This document shows positions 38,029 through 51,069 of a stretch of 64,000 nucleotides of DNA, piece by piece. The DNA lies in NCBI RefSeq assembly GCF_021155765.1, contig NC_060105.1, positions 17,083,001 through 17,147,000 of the forward strand. Direction: 5' to 3'. Both the position numbers and the translations under genes were made by a program. Within the stretch, counting starts at the first letter, position 1. Each line of letters starts with the position of its first letter. The notes below the pieces were generated by a model. It was not told the DNA's origin and searched no databases. It saw nothing but the letters and a program-made list of their open reading frames with translations. This stretch comes from Diprion similis (taxonomy: Eukaryota > Arthropoda > Insecta > Hymenoptera > Diprionidae).

Positions 38029-38110
38029 CTGTCAGATCCGAGGTCTCTTCTCGGTCCTCGGATCACAGCTCGTGATACCTAGTTTTATAACCGTCTTAAC
38101 TATCTTATCT
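38029..38110 (-). promoter_or_regulatory. Gene C promoter and short non-coding first exon
   Basis: Minus strand: AGATAAG at 38110-38104 (with ATTATCG just upstream), then TTATAAAACT at 38090-38081. About 30 bases on, a first exon of about 30 bases begins (38060-38029) and ends GACAG|GTACGTGA, a good donor. The exon would join the acceptor just before the ATG at 35119, giving a 2.9-kb leader intron. Nothing else is recognised in 35120-38028. GATA factors drive many insect midgut genes, so midgut expression is expected. Confidence 0.6.
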
Positions 38111-38507
38111 CGATAATGCGACTCTTTTTTCTCATTTGTCGATTGTATGGCTGTAATTTTCTAATATCCTCTGGGGACACATATTACACGTTCATTTTTT
38201 CCACAGCTTCTGCAATGATCAATCACGTCGGTCAATGCTAACGCCATTTTTCTTTTCGTGTTGACGCGCACAATACACTCTTCTTATTATTCACCAATAA
38301 TGACTTTCTTTTACTGGAGTATCAGCTACGGGAACGCCTTGAACTTTAACCCTTTGAATCACATATTATTGTGTTGAAACAATTTTTATAACAAGGTAGT
38401 ATTCAAAGGTTTTTGAGACTGGTGATTACAAATACAAAATTATATTTCTATAATTCAAGATGTTAGATCCAATATGGCGGACCACAATTTCAAATTTGAT
38501 CCAATAC

Positions 38508-38634
38508 GGTCAAAAAACTCTATGCAGGGGTTTTCAGGGTCGCTGATTGGATTCGCCATACTATTTTTTCAAAATCCAATTTCAGATTCGTAATCAGTGA
38601 CCCAAAAGAACCCCTGGTAGAGTTTATTGACCGA
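38508..38634. repeat. Short fold-back repeat
   Basis: GGTCAAAAAACTCTATGCAG near 38508 pairs imperfectly with the complement of TGGTAGAGTTTATTGACC near 38634; the arms of about 45 bp also share AGGGGTT and GGGTC.CTGATT. It follows a CCAATATGGCGGACC block, and the whole resembles dispersed insect repeats. Confidence 0.5.
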
Positions 38635-38989
38635 AAACTTATAATTTATGTAAACATGTATATCTGTAGAGGAGTTACTTTTTCGGAAATGAATTATTTC
38701 TTCAATTATCACGATGTTTTTCAATCAATTTGTTTCTAGCAATAAGAATTTAAATTATATTGCAATAATTACTCTAAAGTATTGCAAATTTATTAGTATA
38801 CTATCAGAAATTGGAAAAAACCGCAAAGAAATATGATGAAAAGTTCTCTAAATATGCAAGAAATGGATATAAAATAAGTGGTAAAAATACTTACCACAAT
38901 AACTCAAAGGATTAAGCTGTGCCACAGCATTCTAGAATATGAATCGGCGATTTGGATTGGAATTTTTTCTTTTAGTTTTCTCTCCACGT

Positions 38990-39712
38990 TTTAGACTAAT
39001 AGTCTAGTCCACAAGAAACTTTTTTACGAATTCCAGTTACAATTCTCCTAAAATTATGGTTGAGGTGTCATTCGATTCGAAATGGCACCTAAAAACTTCT
39101 TAAAAAAATTTAGGATGGCGAACAAAAAATTGAAAAAGTTATAAACAATTCAGTAAAAAAGAAAAGGATTTTATTTTTCGCAAATATTTCAAAAACCAAT
39201 ACAGATATTGCAAATGTGAGAAAATATTCTCAAAGAGCAGTAAATTTCCTAAAAAAAAGTCCAGACTCCCGGAACTCTACCACCAAAATTTATAATTTTA
39301 ATTTAGAGGTGAAAGTACTGCTGAAAACAGGCCATGTGACGACCGTGCACTCGGCACGATTCGCTCATATTTAAAAAAAAATTTTTTTTTAAATATTACC
39401 ACGATGTTGATGGTATAGTTCCGGGAGTCAGGACTTTCTTTTAGGAAATTTCCTGCTCATTAAGAATATTGATTTACATTTGCGATATCTGCAATAGTTT
39501 TTGAGATATTCGCGAAGACCGGAATCCTTTTCTTTTTACTAAATTGTTTATAATTCTCACAATTTTTTGTTCCTCATCTCGAATTTTTTCAAAAAGTTTC
39601 TAATGCCATTCCGAATCGAATAACATCTTGACCATAGTTTTAGAGGAATTGTAACTGAAATTCGTAAAAAAAAAGTGCTTGTTGACTAGACTATAATTCA
39701 TCCATCCATTAC
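38990..39712. repeat. Long inverted repeat, arms about 300 bp
   Basis: The left arm (about 38995-39287) and the complement of the right arm (about 39412-39712) share AGTCTAGTC.ACAAG, ACGAATT.CAGTTACAATTC, ATTCGATTCG.AATGGCA, GAAAAGGATT and GACTCCCGGAACT, with roughly one mismatch in ten. There is no coding capacity. It is an old fold-back element in the gap between genes C and B. Confidence 0.7.
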
Positions 39713-42400
39713 AAGAATAAAGTGGAAAAATTTTTTTTTCACTTCATTCCTGTCTAACGTTTTTGGAATAGCTGTCATCTGATAATCACTGTCATACATA
39801 TCATGAAAGTGGTACCTCACACAGATTCATGTGACAAGTGGATTGTTTTGGTTTGAAGTTTTGCAAAAGCTGCATAGAGGTATCTCCAGTTCATTTCCAC
39901 TCACTGAAGCACGATTTGATGCATGTGCACGAATGATTGACATCATAGTCATCAAGAGTAAAAATCAATTAAGAAAAGTTTGCTATTCGTGATAATAATA
40001 ACAAGTCTGTAGAAATGCCGAAGCAGTTAAACACCTACGAACTCAGTGCTATTCAATTTTTGCGGCATTGCATGGAGCACGCAGGATAGACTGCGCGTTA
40101 TTTCTAATTAGTGTTACTAATTAGAAAGATTTGATGAATTGATCGGTGCAAGAGCAATTATCAAGAAATGTCGTTCAATCTAATTATTATATCAACGTCG
40201 TGTTCGGTATTCAAGAAACAGCAATATGAATTCTTTCAAGACACTGACATGCTAATCGATATATCAGCCAGAGTCTGATTCGTCTTGTTATCGTTTCGCA
40301 GCAGATACGTACGGCATTACGGTGTATTTTATCTGTATAATCGGCTACTTCCCCCTGTAATCCCCCTGATATGAAAACCAAACTAGAACCGTTTAACGAC
40401 GGGCAGGATCTGACGGGAGTGTACCTAAGAGAAACGTGGTCTTATCGTCAAACTGTCGCTTGCAATATAGCTTTTGTTGGTCATTGGTGGCAGAAGGTAA
40501 TCTGAAGTATTTGTATCCTTTTAATTCTTCCATTTCATTTGACGTTCTTTGATCAGAGGTACAGTATCATCTTTATCTCAATCTATTGATCAACCGGAAG
40601 ATTAAGGTGAGCAATATGAATTCATCGTACCCTAGTTATATATTATAAACATCTGCTGATAATCCATTGTGTAGGAAACGAAATAATAATTAAACACGAA
40701 GTCTATATCAGGTGTAGGTTATAATGTATGTAATAATGATTATAAATTAATTGTCAATCTCTAAGTATACGATACAAGTATATAAAGCAAGTATGTAAAT
40801 CTCGGCAACCGCGGTTAGGGATCAAGTGCACTCTTCGAGGCGTCGTCGTGCAATGCCCTTTAGGACCCCCGATCTCTGGCCCTGCAGCCTCGACTCGTCA
40901 CCCATCTGGTCCCGATGTTTATATCTGGGCACTCTAAACATCCTCGGCCTCCTTGCCTCACCACCGAGGCCCATACTCTTAAACGTTGACTACAATTGAA
41001 ACGTGGGTTTTCTTAATTATATTATGTAGACGAGTTAATCGACCTTTTTGATTCATATGAGATTTTTTTCTTGGTATCTAAGGTCAATTATAAGAAACAT
41101 GCAGAGATGTTGACGTTTCAGCCCTTTGTTGGGGGCCCTACCTAGAACTATAACATTTATTGAACATAAATTCGATATAAATAATCCATTTGACAACAAC
41201 CATAACAAAAAACTAGGACTCACTTTGGCCATCTGACCCAACAAGTATCGAGCAAAAAACAAAAAAATGGTTAAAAATAAAATAAACATTCAAAACCTAG
41301 AGTGTACTGTAAACAAACTACTTAAGGTTAATTTCTCAACCTAGTAATGTATTTCAAATGTAAACAACGCCAACGTCTGTTATGCACAGCATATCCTGTG
41401 TAAAAGCCTAGGTCGTGGTCTGTAAGAAGGATAGAACTATTCATCCGTCCGTCATTCAAGTTCATCCTCTATATAAACACCTATTGAATCAACCGAAGAC
41501 TCTTATAGATGTGTAAACACAATGTGCCCGATGCCTTGGAGAACGCACCAAGAAAATACCACCAAACAGTCAACGACTAGAGAGACTGAGGACTCAACCA
41601 AAACAAAGAACCGCATGATGTCAACATCGAAAGTCGTCGTGCCGATAGGTCTAACAATACAAGTTATCTAGCTATATTACACATATTTAGAGTTAACTTT
41701 TTCCTTTAATATCCACTACGGCCGAGAATACTAACCTCCAAAAAGTTAAAATTATGGTTGCAATCTACCCGATGTTTTACAGTGATTCTATCTTACAATT
41801 AATTTGACTTTTTCATGACCGTTCCAAAATTATAATACACGTTATGTGCTCCGAACACTCAATAGTGGGCAAAAATACAAAATGGTTATGCCTACAAACA
41901 TACAATAACGACAGAATGCAATCGATATTCGGTTATCAAAAAGCCTCTCAAAAAATTGCCTCACGTAGGGTCTGTACAAATTTGTCGGAAATAATGGCCA
42001 AATGTTACCTTATGATACCGTAATGCTCACAAAAAAATTTTAGCCTAACTATACGAGTGTTTTCGGAGATATGGAGAAGCAAAGTTGGCAGATTTTCATA
42101 CATTCGGTAGAACAGCCCTAAAAATAAGAACAAAGAAATTCCAGATTTGGCAGCGCGACCATGATATTTCCATGTATTTTTTAACGCTGAATCCTAATCT
42201 GATCTCAAAAATACCTGTATATCCCTAAAATAATTCGATAAAGCCACACCTGGTCTTAGGGAATGTTTTTGGCTTATGAAGATTCAGAAGATGAGTCTAA
42301 GCGTCTCAATGGTTGTTACGAATAAATGGGACAAATCTTTCCACGTCAGTAGATATGTTTAATAAAGTTGTTGAAAAGTAACCTTCAAATATTATGTATA
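39713..42400. other. Intergenic stretch between genes C and B
   Basis: No gene is supported. A GC-richer island at about 40800-40990 stands out from the AT-rich background and may be a retroelement 3' end, but I cannot assign it. A minus-strand open frame at 41289-41053 is hydrophobic, AT-rich and without any supporting signal. Confidence 0.3.
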
Positions 42401-42410
42401 ATCCTAAATT

Positions 42411-42416
42411 TTTATT
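42411..42416 (-). terminator. Poly(A) signal of gene B
   Basis: AATAAA on the minus strand 49 bases after the stop codon at 42465. Confidence 0.6.
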
Positions 42417-42464
42417 TGACTATACAAGGTAAACTTAAAAATATCGTTTTATACTGCTTTTGCA

Positions 42465-45400
42465 TTACTGACTAAAATTCAATAAACAAACGAGCCCAAG
42501 TGTCAATAGCGCGCTACCAATTGCAACGTTGGACGAACTTGAATCAGCAACAGTTTCTTCTAGCCAGCTGCTGATCGTTGCTTCGTACGATTCGATCCAG
42601 GCTAAATTGTTCTGGGCGTTCGAAATCCCGGTACTCGCTGCAGATCCCAAAAGACTAGATTGGGCAGTGGCAAAATTTTCCAGCTGAAATCATAAAAAGA
42701 CAAGTTAGTCATTTCTTGGAGCACTATCAAGTCGCTCTAATCATTCACGCTTGCCGGTGTTCCGTGACACAGTATTGGCCTCAGTGCTTCTAGTTTTTGC
42801 GGTTTATGTTATCAGCTCCCGGTAAATTCTTCACACTTTGACTATGTGCACCAGTTACATTACTCGTCACTTGTTACATTTTGAAATGTCAATTTTCCAA
42901 ATACAATGTTAATTCTTATCGATGAAAAATCGACAAGACATTACCTTTTCAAGCTGTGCACTTGTAGTTATTCGGAGGCCAATCCCGGAGAGTAAGGTAG
43001 TCACCGTTGAGGTGCCACCGTAGCTGTATGTAAAAGAAATTCGTTTAGCTTAATAAAAACTCTAACAAAAAGGTCGATTTCACCAATTTGATTTCTTTTG
43101 TAATATGTTATAGTAGACTAAAAACAAAGTCACGCGTATTTTTATTTGTATCTGCCATTAAACACTTTAAAGAGGTGAAACCACCCTCCGAAGTAAGGCA
43201 TGCCAAGTGGTGATTTGTCAGTTTTTTTTTTTAATTGAGAAAATTGCATTTTCAATTTCTCGTTATGAGAAAACTTTTTCAGTTGGATTGGTTAAACAAT
43301 ATTATGTCCTGGCAAGTGAAACTGCCAAATCGCCCCTTGACATGCCCTACTTTGGAGGATGGTTTCACCCGTAAAGTGTTTAATGGAAGATAAACAAATA
43401 CGAGTCACTTAGCTTTTAGTCTACCATAACATATAACAAATGAACTCAAGTCACAGAGATCGACCCGGAATACCTTTCTTCTAAAATATACAAATATCAT
43501 TGTGTTCGATTATTGACACTGACTACTCGATAATAGCTTCTAAGTTATTGATGATGTAGTCCAATGCTGGGTCGATGTTGTTAGCAGAACCATAGGTATA
43601 CACCGATTGGAAGGCTGTTGACGAATCCTGCGATCGGATACCAGACTCAGATGAGGTCGCAAGGGCCATGTAGCTGAAACGATCAAATTGCTGGTAAAGG
43701 AATCAGAACGTGAGGGATCGTTTCGACATTGCCGAAATCCCCGATTTTAGTGTCACAAACAAATTAATCTGTACATTCCAATGATTCCTTAATCCGTACT
43801 CAGTTAACGAAGCGTGTTTGTGCAAAAAGTCCACTTTACATGCTGCAGTTATTGTTGCACTTTGACCGAAAATTTTCGCCGAGTAATTTTCGTGCAGAAC
43901 ATCTACAACAATGTTTGTTGTATTGATGTACAGCAAAACGCATTCAGCAAATAAATATTTAGCTGACAACTTTTATGTGGAATGATTTGCTTGGATTTTG
44001 ACAGCAGTTGAGGACACACTTTGTTCGAATATAGTTAACAATACTTAGTCGCCATTGCTGTCTTTTTGCTTCAAAATTTGCACGCGCGTTGTTATCTGGG
44101 TATTTTATATTGATTACTTGTTAAGTATATCCGTATCTTCCGAACAGCCGAGTCCTCGCAGTATGCGAATTTGTTCAGAAGAAAGGTCAGTCGCTAGGTA
44201 CTTGTTCCACATCAAATTCCAAATCGTTGAGTTTGCATTACGAATTCCTGTGCAGTAAACAACGCTTTTCAGGTTAGGCGTGATCCTGAATCAAAGATAA
44301 ATACATGGCATTTAAAATATCTGTGACTTTTTTGCTTTACATTTCGCGACATTTTAGGTCTGCACCGAAACTCACGCTGACTCATTGTTGTCGACCAGCC
44401 AGCTCAAAAGTTTTTCCTTTGCAAACTCCACGCAGGCTTCTAATTCCAGTCTACAGGACCAGGTCAGGACGTTGTTACGGAGGTACTTGTGTACGTGCTC
44501 GTCAGCATCCAATTCTTCGTACCCAAACGTCTCCAGGGCATTTGCCAAGAGACTTGTGAGGTATGTCTAGAAACGAAGATATGTGATAACTTCATCTGGG
44601 AAGTGAACGCCAATTAATGGTACTTTGTTTAATACTAGCATGATTTTTAGATGCGACGAGGACTTATGGGTGAAAGACTATTTCACGTCTAGACTTGATG
44701 ATTGCGATAATTACGACCGGGCTTATATTTCATCAATGTCCTAGATAGCATGCATGAGTCGTTCGTAAAGCAGTCTTATAAGTATACGCGAGGTTGATAA
44801 TCAACGATAGTAGTTGAGTGATTCATAATCCAGTTTAATTAATAAGACCGACAGTTATGAGTTTTTTAGTATTTGATAGTCACCTTAGATAAGATGGGGC
44901 AGTGTTGCAAAGAGCTTTTATACTCATCCTAAAGATCGTCATTTCGCGCTGTCGATTGCTTATAATGATAAACTTCAAAAGCTTTAATCTGATCGATACC
45001 AGGAGAACTCTACTTTATAGCAATAAAGATGTTTGCAAGAATATTTCCTAAAACCACATCCATTGACATGACAGTGACGAAAAATTGACGCTCGAACTAG
45101 AAAGCAATGACAGCAAGATAAAACGGAGGTTCTCAATTTTTCTTACTTTGAAATTATCGTAGGAATCAGTTTGTGCCAAGAGCCTGTTGATGTAAGTGAA
45201 TCCTGTGAGGGCGGAGTACCAAGGAATGTAGTCCGTTTCTTGGGCTAAGAACTTGGTCACGCTCAAGGCTGTTGTGTAGTCCAAGTAACCGCCTCTTGCC
45301 AGATTAAGAGCATCATCGATTAATTGGGCTCGATTGATCGGTGATATTTGCGTATAGTTCGAGCTGCTGAGGAATGAGGTGAGTAGATCCCAGTTTGTTT

Positions 45401-48400
45401 GATCATAGTTGACGCGATAGAATCCTGTATGACAAGAGTATACTCAAGTTCAATCACACTCAAGTGCGCACTCACAAACAAAACTATTGTTGAATCTAGA
45501 CCTCAATAAATTGCATCTCTTGGTGTATACTTATAAATTCAAATCGGCTTGTACCTCGTCAAATTCGAAATGCAATTTTTATACGCACTAGCTGTTGATA
45601 AAACTTACAAGGAAGGTATCTCAGGTCGATCTCTCCAATTTGATTTTTTGTGACATGCTATAGTAGGCTAAAAACTGAGCGACACGTATTTTTTTATCTG
45701 CCATTAAACACTTTAAAGGGATGAAACCACCCTCTAGTGACATGTCGAGGGGCGATTTGGCAGTTTTTTTTTATTGCGAAAATTACATTTTTCATTTCTT
45801 GTTACGAGATCACTTTTTAAGGTGGATTGGTTGAGAAATAATACGTTTTTGCAGGTGAAACTGTCGCATCGCCCCTTGACATGTCTTACTATGAAGGGTG
45901 CTTTCATCCCGTGAAAGTGTTTAAGGGGACACGTCAGTGAAACTCTAAGCTTTTTTGATTTGCTTGAAACTTGAACTTATCATAAAACTCCATACAAAAA
46001 GTGGTTTTTACTCGGTTCAAATTAGCTACGTTCCACATATGTCCAGTTATCATCTAAAATAACGTCAAAAAGTGACGATTTTCAAAAACCTCCTTGCGTT
46101 ACAATTCTCATCGTAAAAATCTAAAACAAATTTCACAGCCATTAGAGAAGTGTAGAAAACAAAAATTACCATGAAAATTGCAATCCGACAAGTGATCACC
46201 TAATTGTCGCAATAATTGGTAATTGACAATTTTTGTGAAATTTTGTAAAATTTGGTGAAAATTGTCAATTATCAATTATTGGGACAATTAGCTGCTCACT
46301 TGTCGGATTGCAATTTTCATGGTAATTTGTGTTTTCTACACTCCTCTAATGGCTGTGGAATTTTTCGCAGATTTTTACGATGAGAATCGTGACGCAAGGA
46401 GCTTTTCGAAAAACACTACTTTCTGACGTTAATTTAAATAATAACTGGACATATGTGGAACGTAACTGATTGGAACCGAGTGAAAACCACTTGTTTTATG
46501 AAATTTTATTATGAGTTAAAGTTTCATGCAAATCGAACAAGTTTAGAGTTTCATTGATATCTCCCCTTAATGTCAAATAAAAAAAAATTACGTGTCGTTC
46601 AGTTTTTAGTCTACTGAAGCACATTACAAAAGATCGACCTAGGATACATTCCTTGTTAGATTAGGAGCATTCACGTGCAGCTTGTTATTCAGATTGTGCG
46701 CCATGATTATTCTTGAATTTATTTGACATTTTTTTCGCCTAGGAGAAATACGTTCAATTGAATTTTGTTTTAAAGTTCAATTTATCTTCACTCTACTAGT
46801 ACCTACCTGAGCCTGAGTTTACGAAATGTAAAATTTGATCGTTAATGCATTATTGTTAGATCTCATTTCGAGTTAGGATTAAAAAGAAAATGAAATGAAA
46901 TTGCTATGATTCAACGTACTACCCAGAATCACAATCATTTTGTACACAACATCATTTTTGCCACTCGAGAAATCTACAATTCAATGTGTACCAACTCGAA
47001 TAATGAACTCAGAGATTCTAATCTGGGACTTGGATATGCAAATGTAGCATTTTCGTCTACGGCCCACCTGTTTGTTGTTTGTTCAGGAGAATCCAATCAC
47101 TAGCAGACGCTGACTGGATGGTGATGCTTTCATTGCCAGGGATCCAAGTGGAGGGTGTGGTGACGGAGTAATCAGGGTCAGATGCAGTTGCCCAGTTGAT
47201 CGGTACCCACCAATAGACCGCAGAATCATATGAGGTTTTGTCTCTCAAGAAAAATCTCTCCTGGAAGACGTGAAACCTGGTTGTAAACTCGAGTTCTTGC
47301 GATTTCCAAGTAGATATTACATTATGTGCATCAACTCACTTGGCTTAAGACTGCAGTATTTGCATCGTAATCGCGAGTTACGGTTACGACAGGGAATCCT
47401 GCTTGGGTTACCCACGTGTCCATCACCTCTTTAACGTTTAACGACTGACCGTTCGCATCAACAACTTCCTGTATGGCTTCCCATAGTCGATCGGAAGTCC
47501 CGTAGCTGAATGCACTGAAAAGATCAAGATATCTGTGAGTATAAAACTACCAAAACTCTCTAGTAAACCGTAGCTTAAAATTGCAATGTTCGAAATAGTG
47601 ATAATTATGGTCATCAGTGGGAAAGATATCAAGGATCTTACTTGGTATTAAGATAATTTGTTAGGCCAGCTTTGAAAACAGAGTTCGTGATCATGTGCTC
47701 CATCATCCGTATAACACTACCAGCTGCAACACAATCATTTACGTCAGTGGAACATGAAGAGTTGTACTAAACTTAGAAGGAACAAGAGCCTAGGACCCAA
47801 CCTTTTGCATAAGAAATCGAGTCAAAGATGGCTCGAATTTCTGTGATAGTCTCAACATCAGCGTTCATTGCATGAGAAGTTCCCAAACCATCGGCAGCGA
47901 AGGCATCGGCATGAATTTCTGCGACAACGAACTGCTCTTTGAGCCGCCAATCTGTTTCAATTTCGGCAGTTGTGAAATATTCAAAGTATGTTGCGAAGCC
48001 TTCATTTAACCAGAGGTATGTCCACCAGTAAGGGCTGACTAAATTTCCAAACCACTGGTGAGTGAACTCGTGACTGATAACCGTGGCTATGTTCTCTTTG
48101 TCGGAAGTTGTGGAGACTCCGTCTTCATACAGTAAGTATCTCTCCCTTGACACAGTGAAGCAAAAAAATGGAAATGGGGGTCCAGATGTTCGTACTTCAT
48201 GGGGTAAAGTTTTAAAAGAATTACCTGTAGGTGACAAGACCCCAGTTCTCCATGGCTCCCGAAGAGAAGTCTGGTATGGCAATTTGGTCCATTTTGTCCA
48301 ACGCATAATTGTAGTAGGGAACACCTGTGTAATTCTCTAAAGATTCTAGTGATTTAATGCCGAAGTCAAAGGCATACTGTGCAGTAGCAATTGCCGAAGA

Positions 48401-50956
48401 TCTCGCCCACACCCCGAACGTGTCATCATCTGTCGTTATACCCGCAAAATCGGAAGCTATGAAAGCTACTAGATAGGTAGATATCAGTGGCGTAGTTTCA
48501 AAAACGGTCCACGTCTTTCCATCATTGCTGAAAATTGCAGGTTACTTACTACCCAGTATTAGAGTACACTCAAATTCATGTCTAAATATTCATTCGAGTC
48601 TTTCGTTCCCGAATGAAAGATTTCAAGGTGTGCCATGTGACAGCGCTATTCTTTTATCCTCATCATAGGAATGTTTCTTTAGTGATGACGAAAAAAATAC
48701 TTGACCGTCGTAAATAATTTTTCTTCATAGGTTTATATTCAAATGAATTATATGTCTTGGAACACATATAAATATATATATTAGGGTGGCTGTTGGAAAA
48801 AATGCTTATGCTCTAAGTTGAAAAATCTTAAGTTAACCTTGAAAAAAGAAGATCCACAAAGTCTCAATGCTCTATCTCACTATTAAGAATTGCAGGCAGA
48901 TTTAAAAAAACATTATTTTAATAATTGTTTTTCCGTATAAAATAAGATTTCATTTTTTTTCAGACCTTGATCTTTTTAAATTTTATAATGATTAAACAAA
49001 AATCAAACGGTAGAAAAATAAATCTGGGATATGAAATTACTTTTTACTCAAACATGTTCAATTTTTCAGGATGAAACCCAAAAAAAAATATAGCCATATT
49101 ATATAGATATTATATATATATAGCCATATATATATGGGGCATTCCACGGCAATATAATTCATATATACTTCAGACTAATCCGCTTCTCGCAAGTGTAAAG
49201 CTTATCGAAGGTGATGAGTGATATAGAATCAAGTTTTGGACGCATCGTTATTTCAATAATAAATCAGCCTTAGTCAGCCTGGCTACGTGTATACGATGAT
49301 GAAAGAGATTTGTAACCAATAAATACATGATTAAAACGATAGAATTGACTTATAACTTGATCCGTAAGCCACCAATAATTCGATTAGATCTATTAGATCA
49401 TCTATTGATGCCTGGGATTTCATCACAATGTTAGTCAACGTCTACATACTTCAATCCAAAGAGAAGCAATTTGTTCTTCTGACAAATACCAAGGACAAAT
49501 AAATCTTTCGTTGGACGTGAATCGAATATATTCGCAATAAATAAGACTGAGTATTGTCAACTGGTAATAAATTTTTGAAAGCAAAGGAATGCATTGAATC
49601 ATCAATCATTTGTAATGTTACAGGTGTATGTGATCGTACGTATGCACGACCAACATTTGATTAACAATAAGGCATAAAACTCACGTGTCCGCATATTCGG
49701 TTAATATCGGCGTGTTTGCCAAGCAATGCTGCGAGGATTCCCGTTTCAGCCAAATGTCCACAGTTGCCTTCAGAGCCGGTTCATCGTAACAGGGAAAAGC
49801 ATAGCGAGCAAAACCCGGTTCGAATTTACTGGTCGCTATCCATCTTGAAAATAAATATCAAAAGCCTTTTCAATCAAATATCTTGAATCACCTCCTCCAA
49901 AACAAAAAACAATAAGTATTTGGTATTTTTATTCTCATGGCCAGATGATGCTCCTGATAAATGAGCACGCGTCACATATTATATCAATTTCCATCTAGAA
50001 ATTAGTGAGTTTAATCAATTCAAAGATTAATGTAGCTACTTGATCCTTCGTAACGTGGCCTGTTACTTTTCCATTGAACTACTCGCAGATGGATTTTATC
50101 ATGGTTTCATCGACTTACATTGTGTCTCCTGTACTATTTGTGTACGAACTTCTGTAGAAGCCAGTCATATCATCTCTCAAGTCTCCCGTATAATACAAAG
50201 AGAGCGAATAGTTTCCAGCTGCCAGTGTGACTGACGTAGTTAACGTCAAAAAGTCTCTTTCAGTATCGTACGCGTGTGTAACGGTGTAGTTGGTAGTGTT
50301 GGCGTAATTTGACAGAAGGGTCCTGCTTTCAGATATTGTCTGTTCTTTAGAGTGGATCGTGATGGTATTCGTGGCTTGCACAACCTCCAAGGTGATTGTT
50401 GTCTCCCCGGTAAAAGTGAAGTTGTCCTCCGCAAGATGAGGATCCAACTTGATGACGTAATGAAGAGGCTTCGATGTGTTCGGTAGTCTGTAATCGCCGT
50501 CATCTTTGGAAAGTTTTATGTTTCCGTCACCGGTATGCAGGACTACGTAGTCCTTTTCTGGTGAAAGTAAAGGACTAGCTTCTGACAGGACCAACCCTGG
50601 GAAGCAAGTTTAATTAATTAATTTGGCGTAGAAACGACATGTGTTAAAGAGTTAATTTGACGAATAGGCAATGACTGGATTCTCTGTGATTTTCAGCGAC
50701 TGTCATTTTTTCAGGTATGAAATACAAAGAAGCCTTTTATGTATATAGAGTGCTTTCGATTTTTTGACACTTTTTCGAAAGTACGAGTCTGAAGCAGGAA
50801 CTTTCGAATTGTTGACGTTAAACTTTATTTCGGCACTAAGATCTTTCATTTACTAAATTGCAGGCGATGTGTGTGGAGTATTTTTGATTAATTTTAAAAC
50901 AGTTTTCACATACCTGACAATATGCAAATGAGCAGTCGATGTCTTGATTCAATCAT
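42465..50956 (-). CDS. Aminopeptidase N, single module, GPI-anchored (gene B)
   Basis: A secreted M1 zinc aminopeptidase of about 953 aa. Exons: 50956-50914, 50596-50119, 49843-49685, 48527-48225, 48145-47802, 47723-47642, 47514-47340, 47260-47068, 45424-45147, 44566-44376, 44285-44118, 43673-43524, 43023-42945, 42683-42465; the lengths sum to 954 codons in frame. The tiny first exon encodes MIESRHRLLICILSG and joins LVLSEAS, giving the signal peptide. The open frame that seems to start at 50594 is only exon 2. Then come [60 protein letters not shown], and a C-terminal helical domain. The end is SSSSN followed by a hydrophobic GPI tail. The HEXXH exon is fused with the next exon that is separate in gene A. 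All catalytic residues are intact. Confidence 0.92.
43067..43480. mobile_element. MITE family X, copy 2 (gene B intron)
   Basis: Left part: CCAATTTGATTTCTTTTGTA, TAGTAGACTAAAAAC, TGCCATTAAACACTTTAAAG, GGTGAAACCACCCTCC. The same blocks return in complement on the right, ending near TACCTTTCTT at 43480. It lies in the intron between 43673-43524 and 43023-42945. Confidence 0.75.
45606..46656. mobile_element. MITE family X, copy 3, split by a TTAA element
   Basis: The ends are ACAAGGAAGGTATCTCAGGT at 45607 and CCTAGGATACATTCCTTGT ending at 46656. The family blocks AAACACTTTAAAGGGATGAA and GCCCCTTGACATG are recognisable on either side. The right arm is cut exactly at a TTAA by the element 45925-46566. 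It lies in the gene B intron between 47260-47068 and 45424-45147. Confidence 0.8.
45925..46566. mobile_element. TTAA-flanked fold-back element nested in family X copy 3
   Basis: TTAA at 45921-45924 and 46567-46570 bound an element with long inverted arms (about 300 bp). The left begins GGGGACACGTCAGTGAAACT; the complement of the right begins GGGGAGATATCAATGAAACT. The arms share CATATGTCCAGTTAT, ATTACCATGAAAATTGCAAT and CCGACAAGTGA. The uninterrupted host site is visible in copy 2 as GTGTTTAATGG at about 43377. Confidence 0.88.
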
Positions 50957-51066
50957 AATGGTCTTTGCTGATCTGCATCATCCGTCGCAAGAAGCAACGA
51001 TTTCTGGGATCGCTCATATTATATCGGCGTGCCGTTTGTCCCACCAATACCATAATATCTTATCAT
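50914..51066 (-). promoter_or_regulatory. Gene B promoter
   Basis: Minus strand: TGATAAGATATT (51065-51054) holds GATA sites. About 30 bases on is a TATA-like TATAATATG (51023-51015), and the start is expected near 50990. The coding ATG is at 50956. An out-of-frame ATG at 50981 opens a ten-codon frame that stops (TGA) just inside the main coding start, so it may act as an upstream ORF if the start site lies above it. Confidence 0.5.
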
Positions 51067-51069
51067 TGA

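Noticed and set aside
48782..49150. A MITE starting TTAGGGTGGCTGT, with a matching block at 56012
   Set aside because: Only one end can be recognised at each place, so the boundaries cannot be supported.
50119..50594. Start of gene B at 50594
   Set aside because: That ATG is internal to exon 2; a signal peptide is formed only by joining exon 50956-50914.
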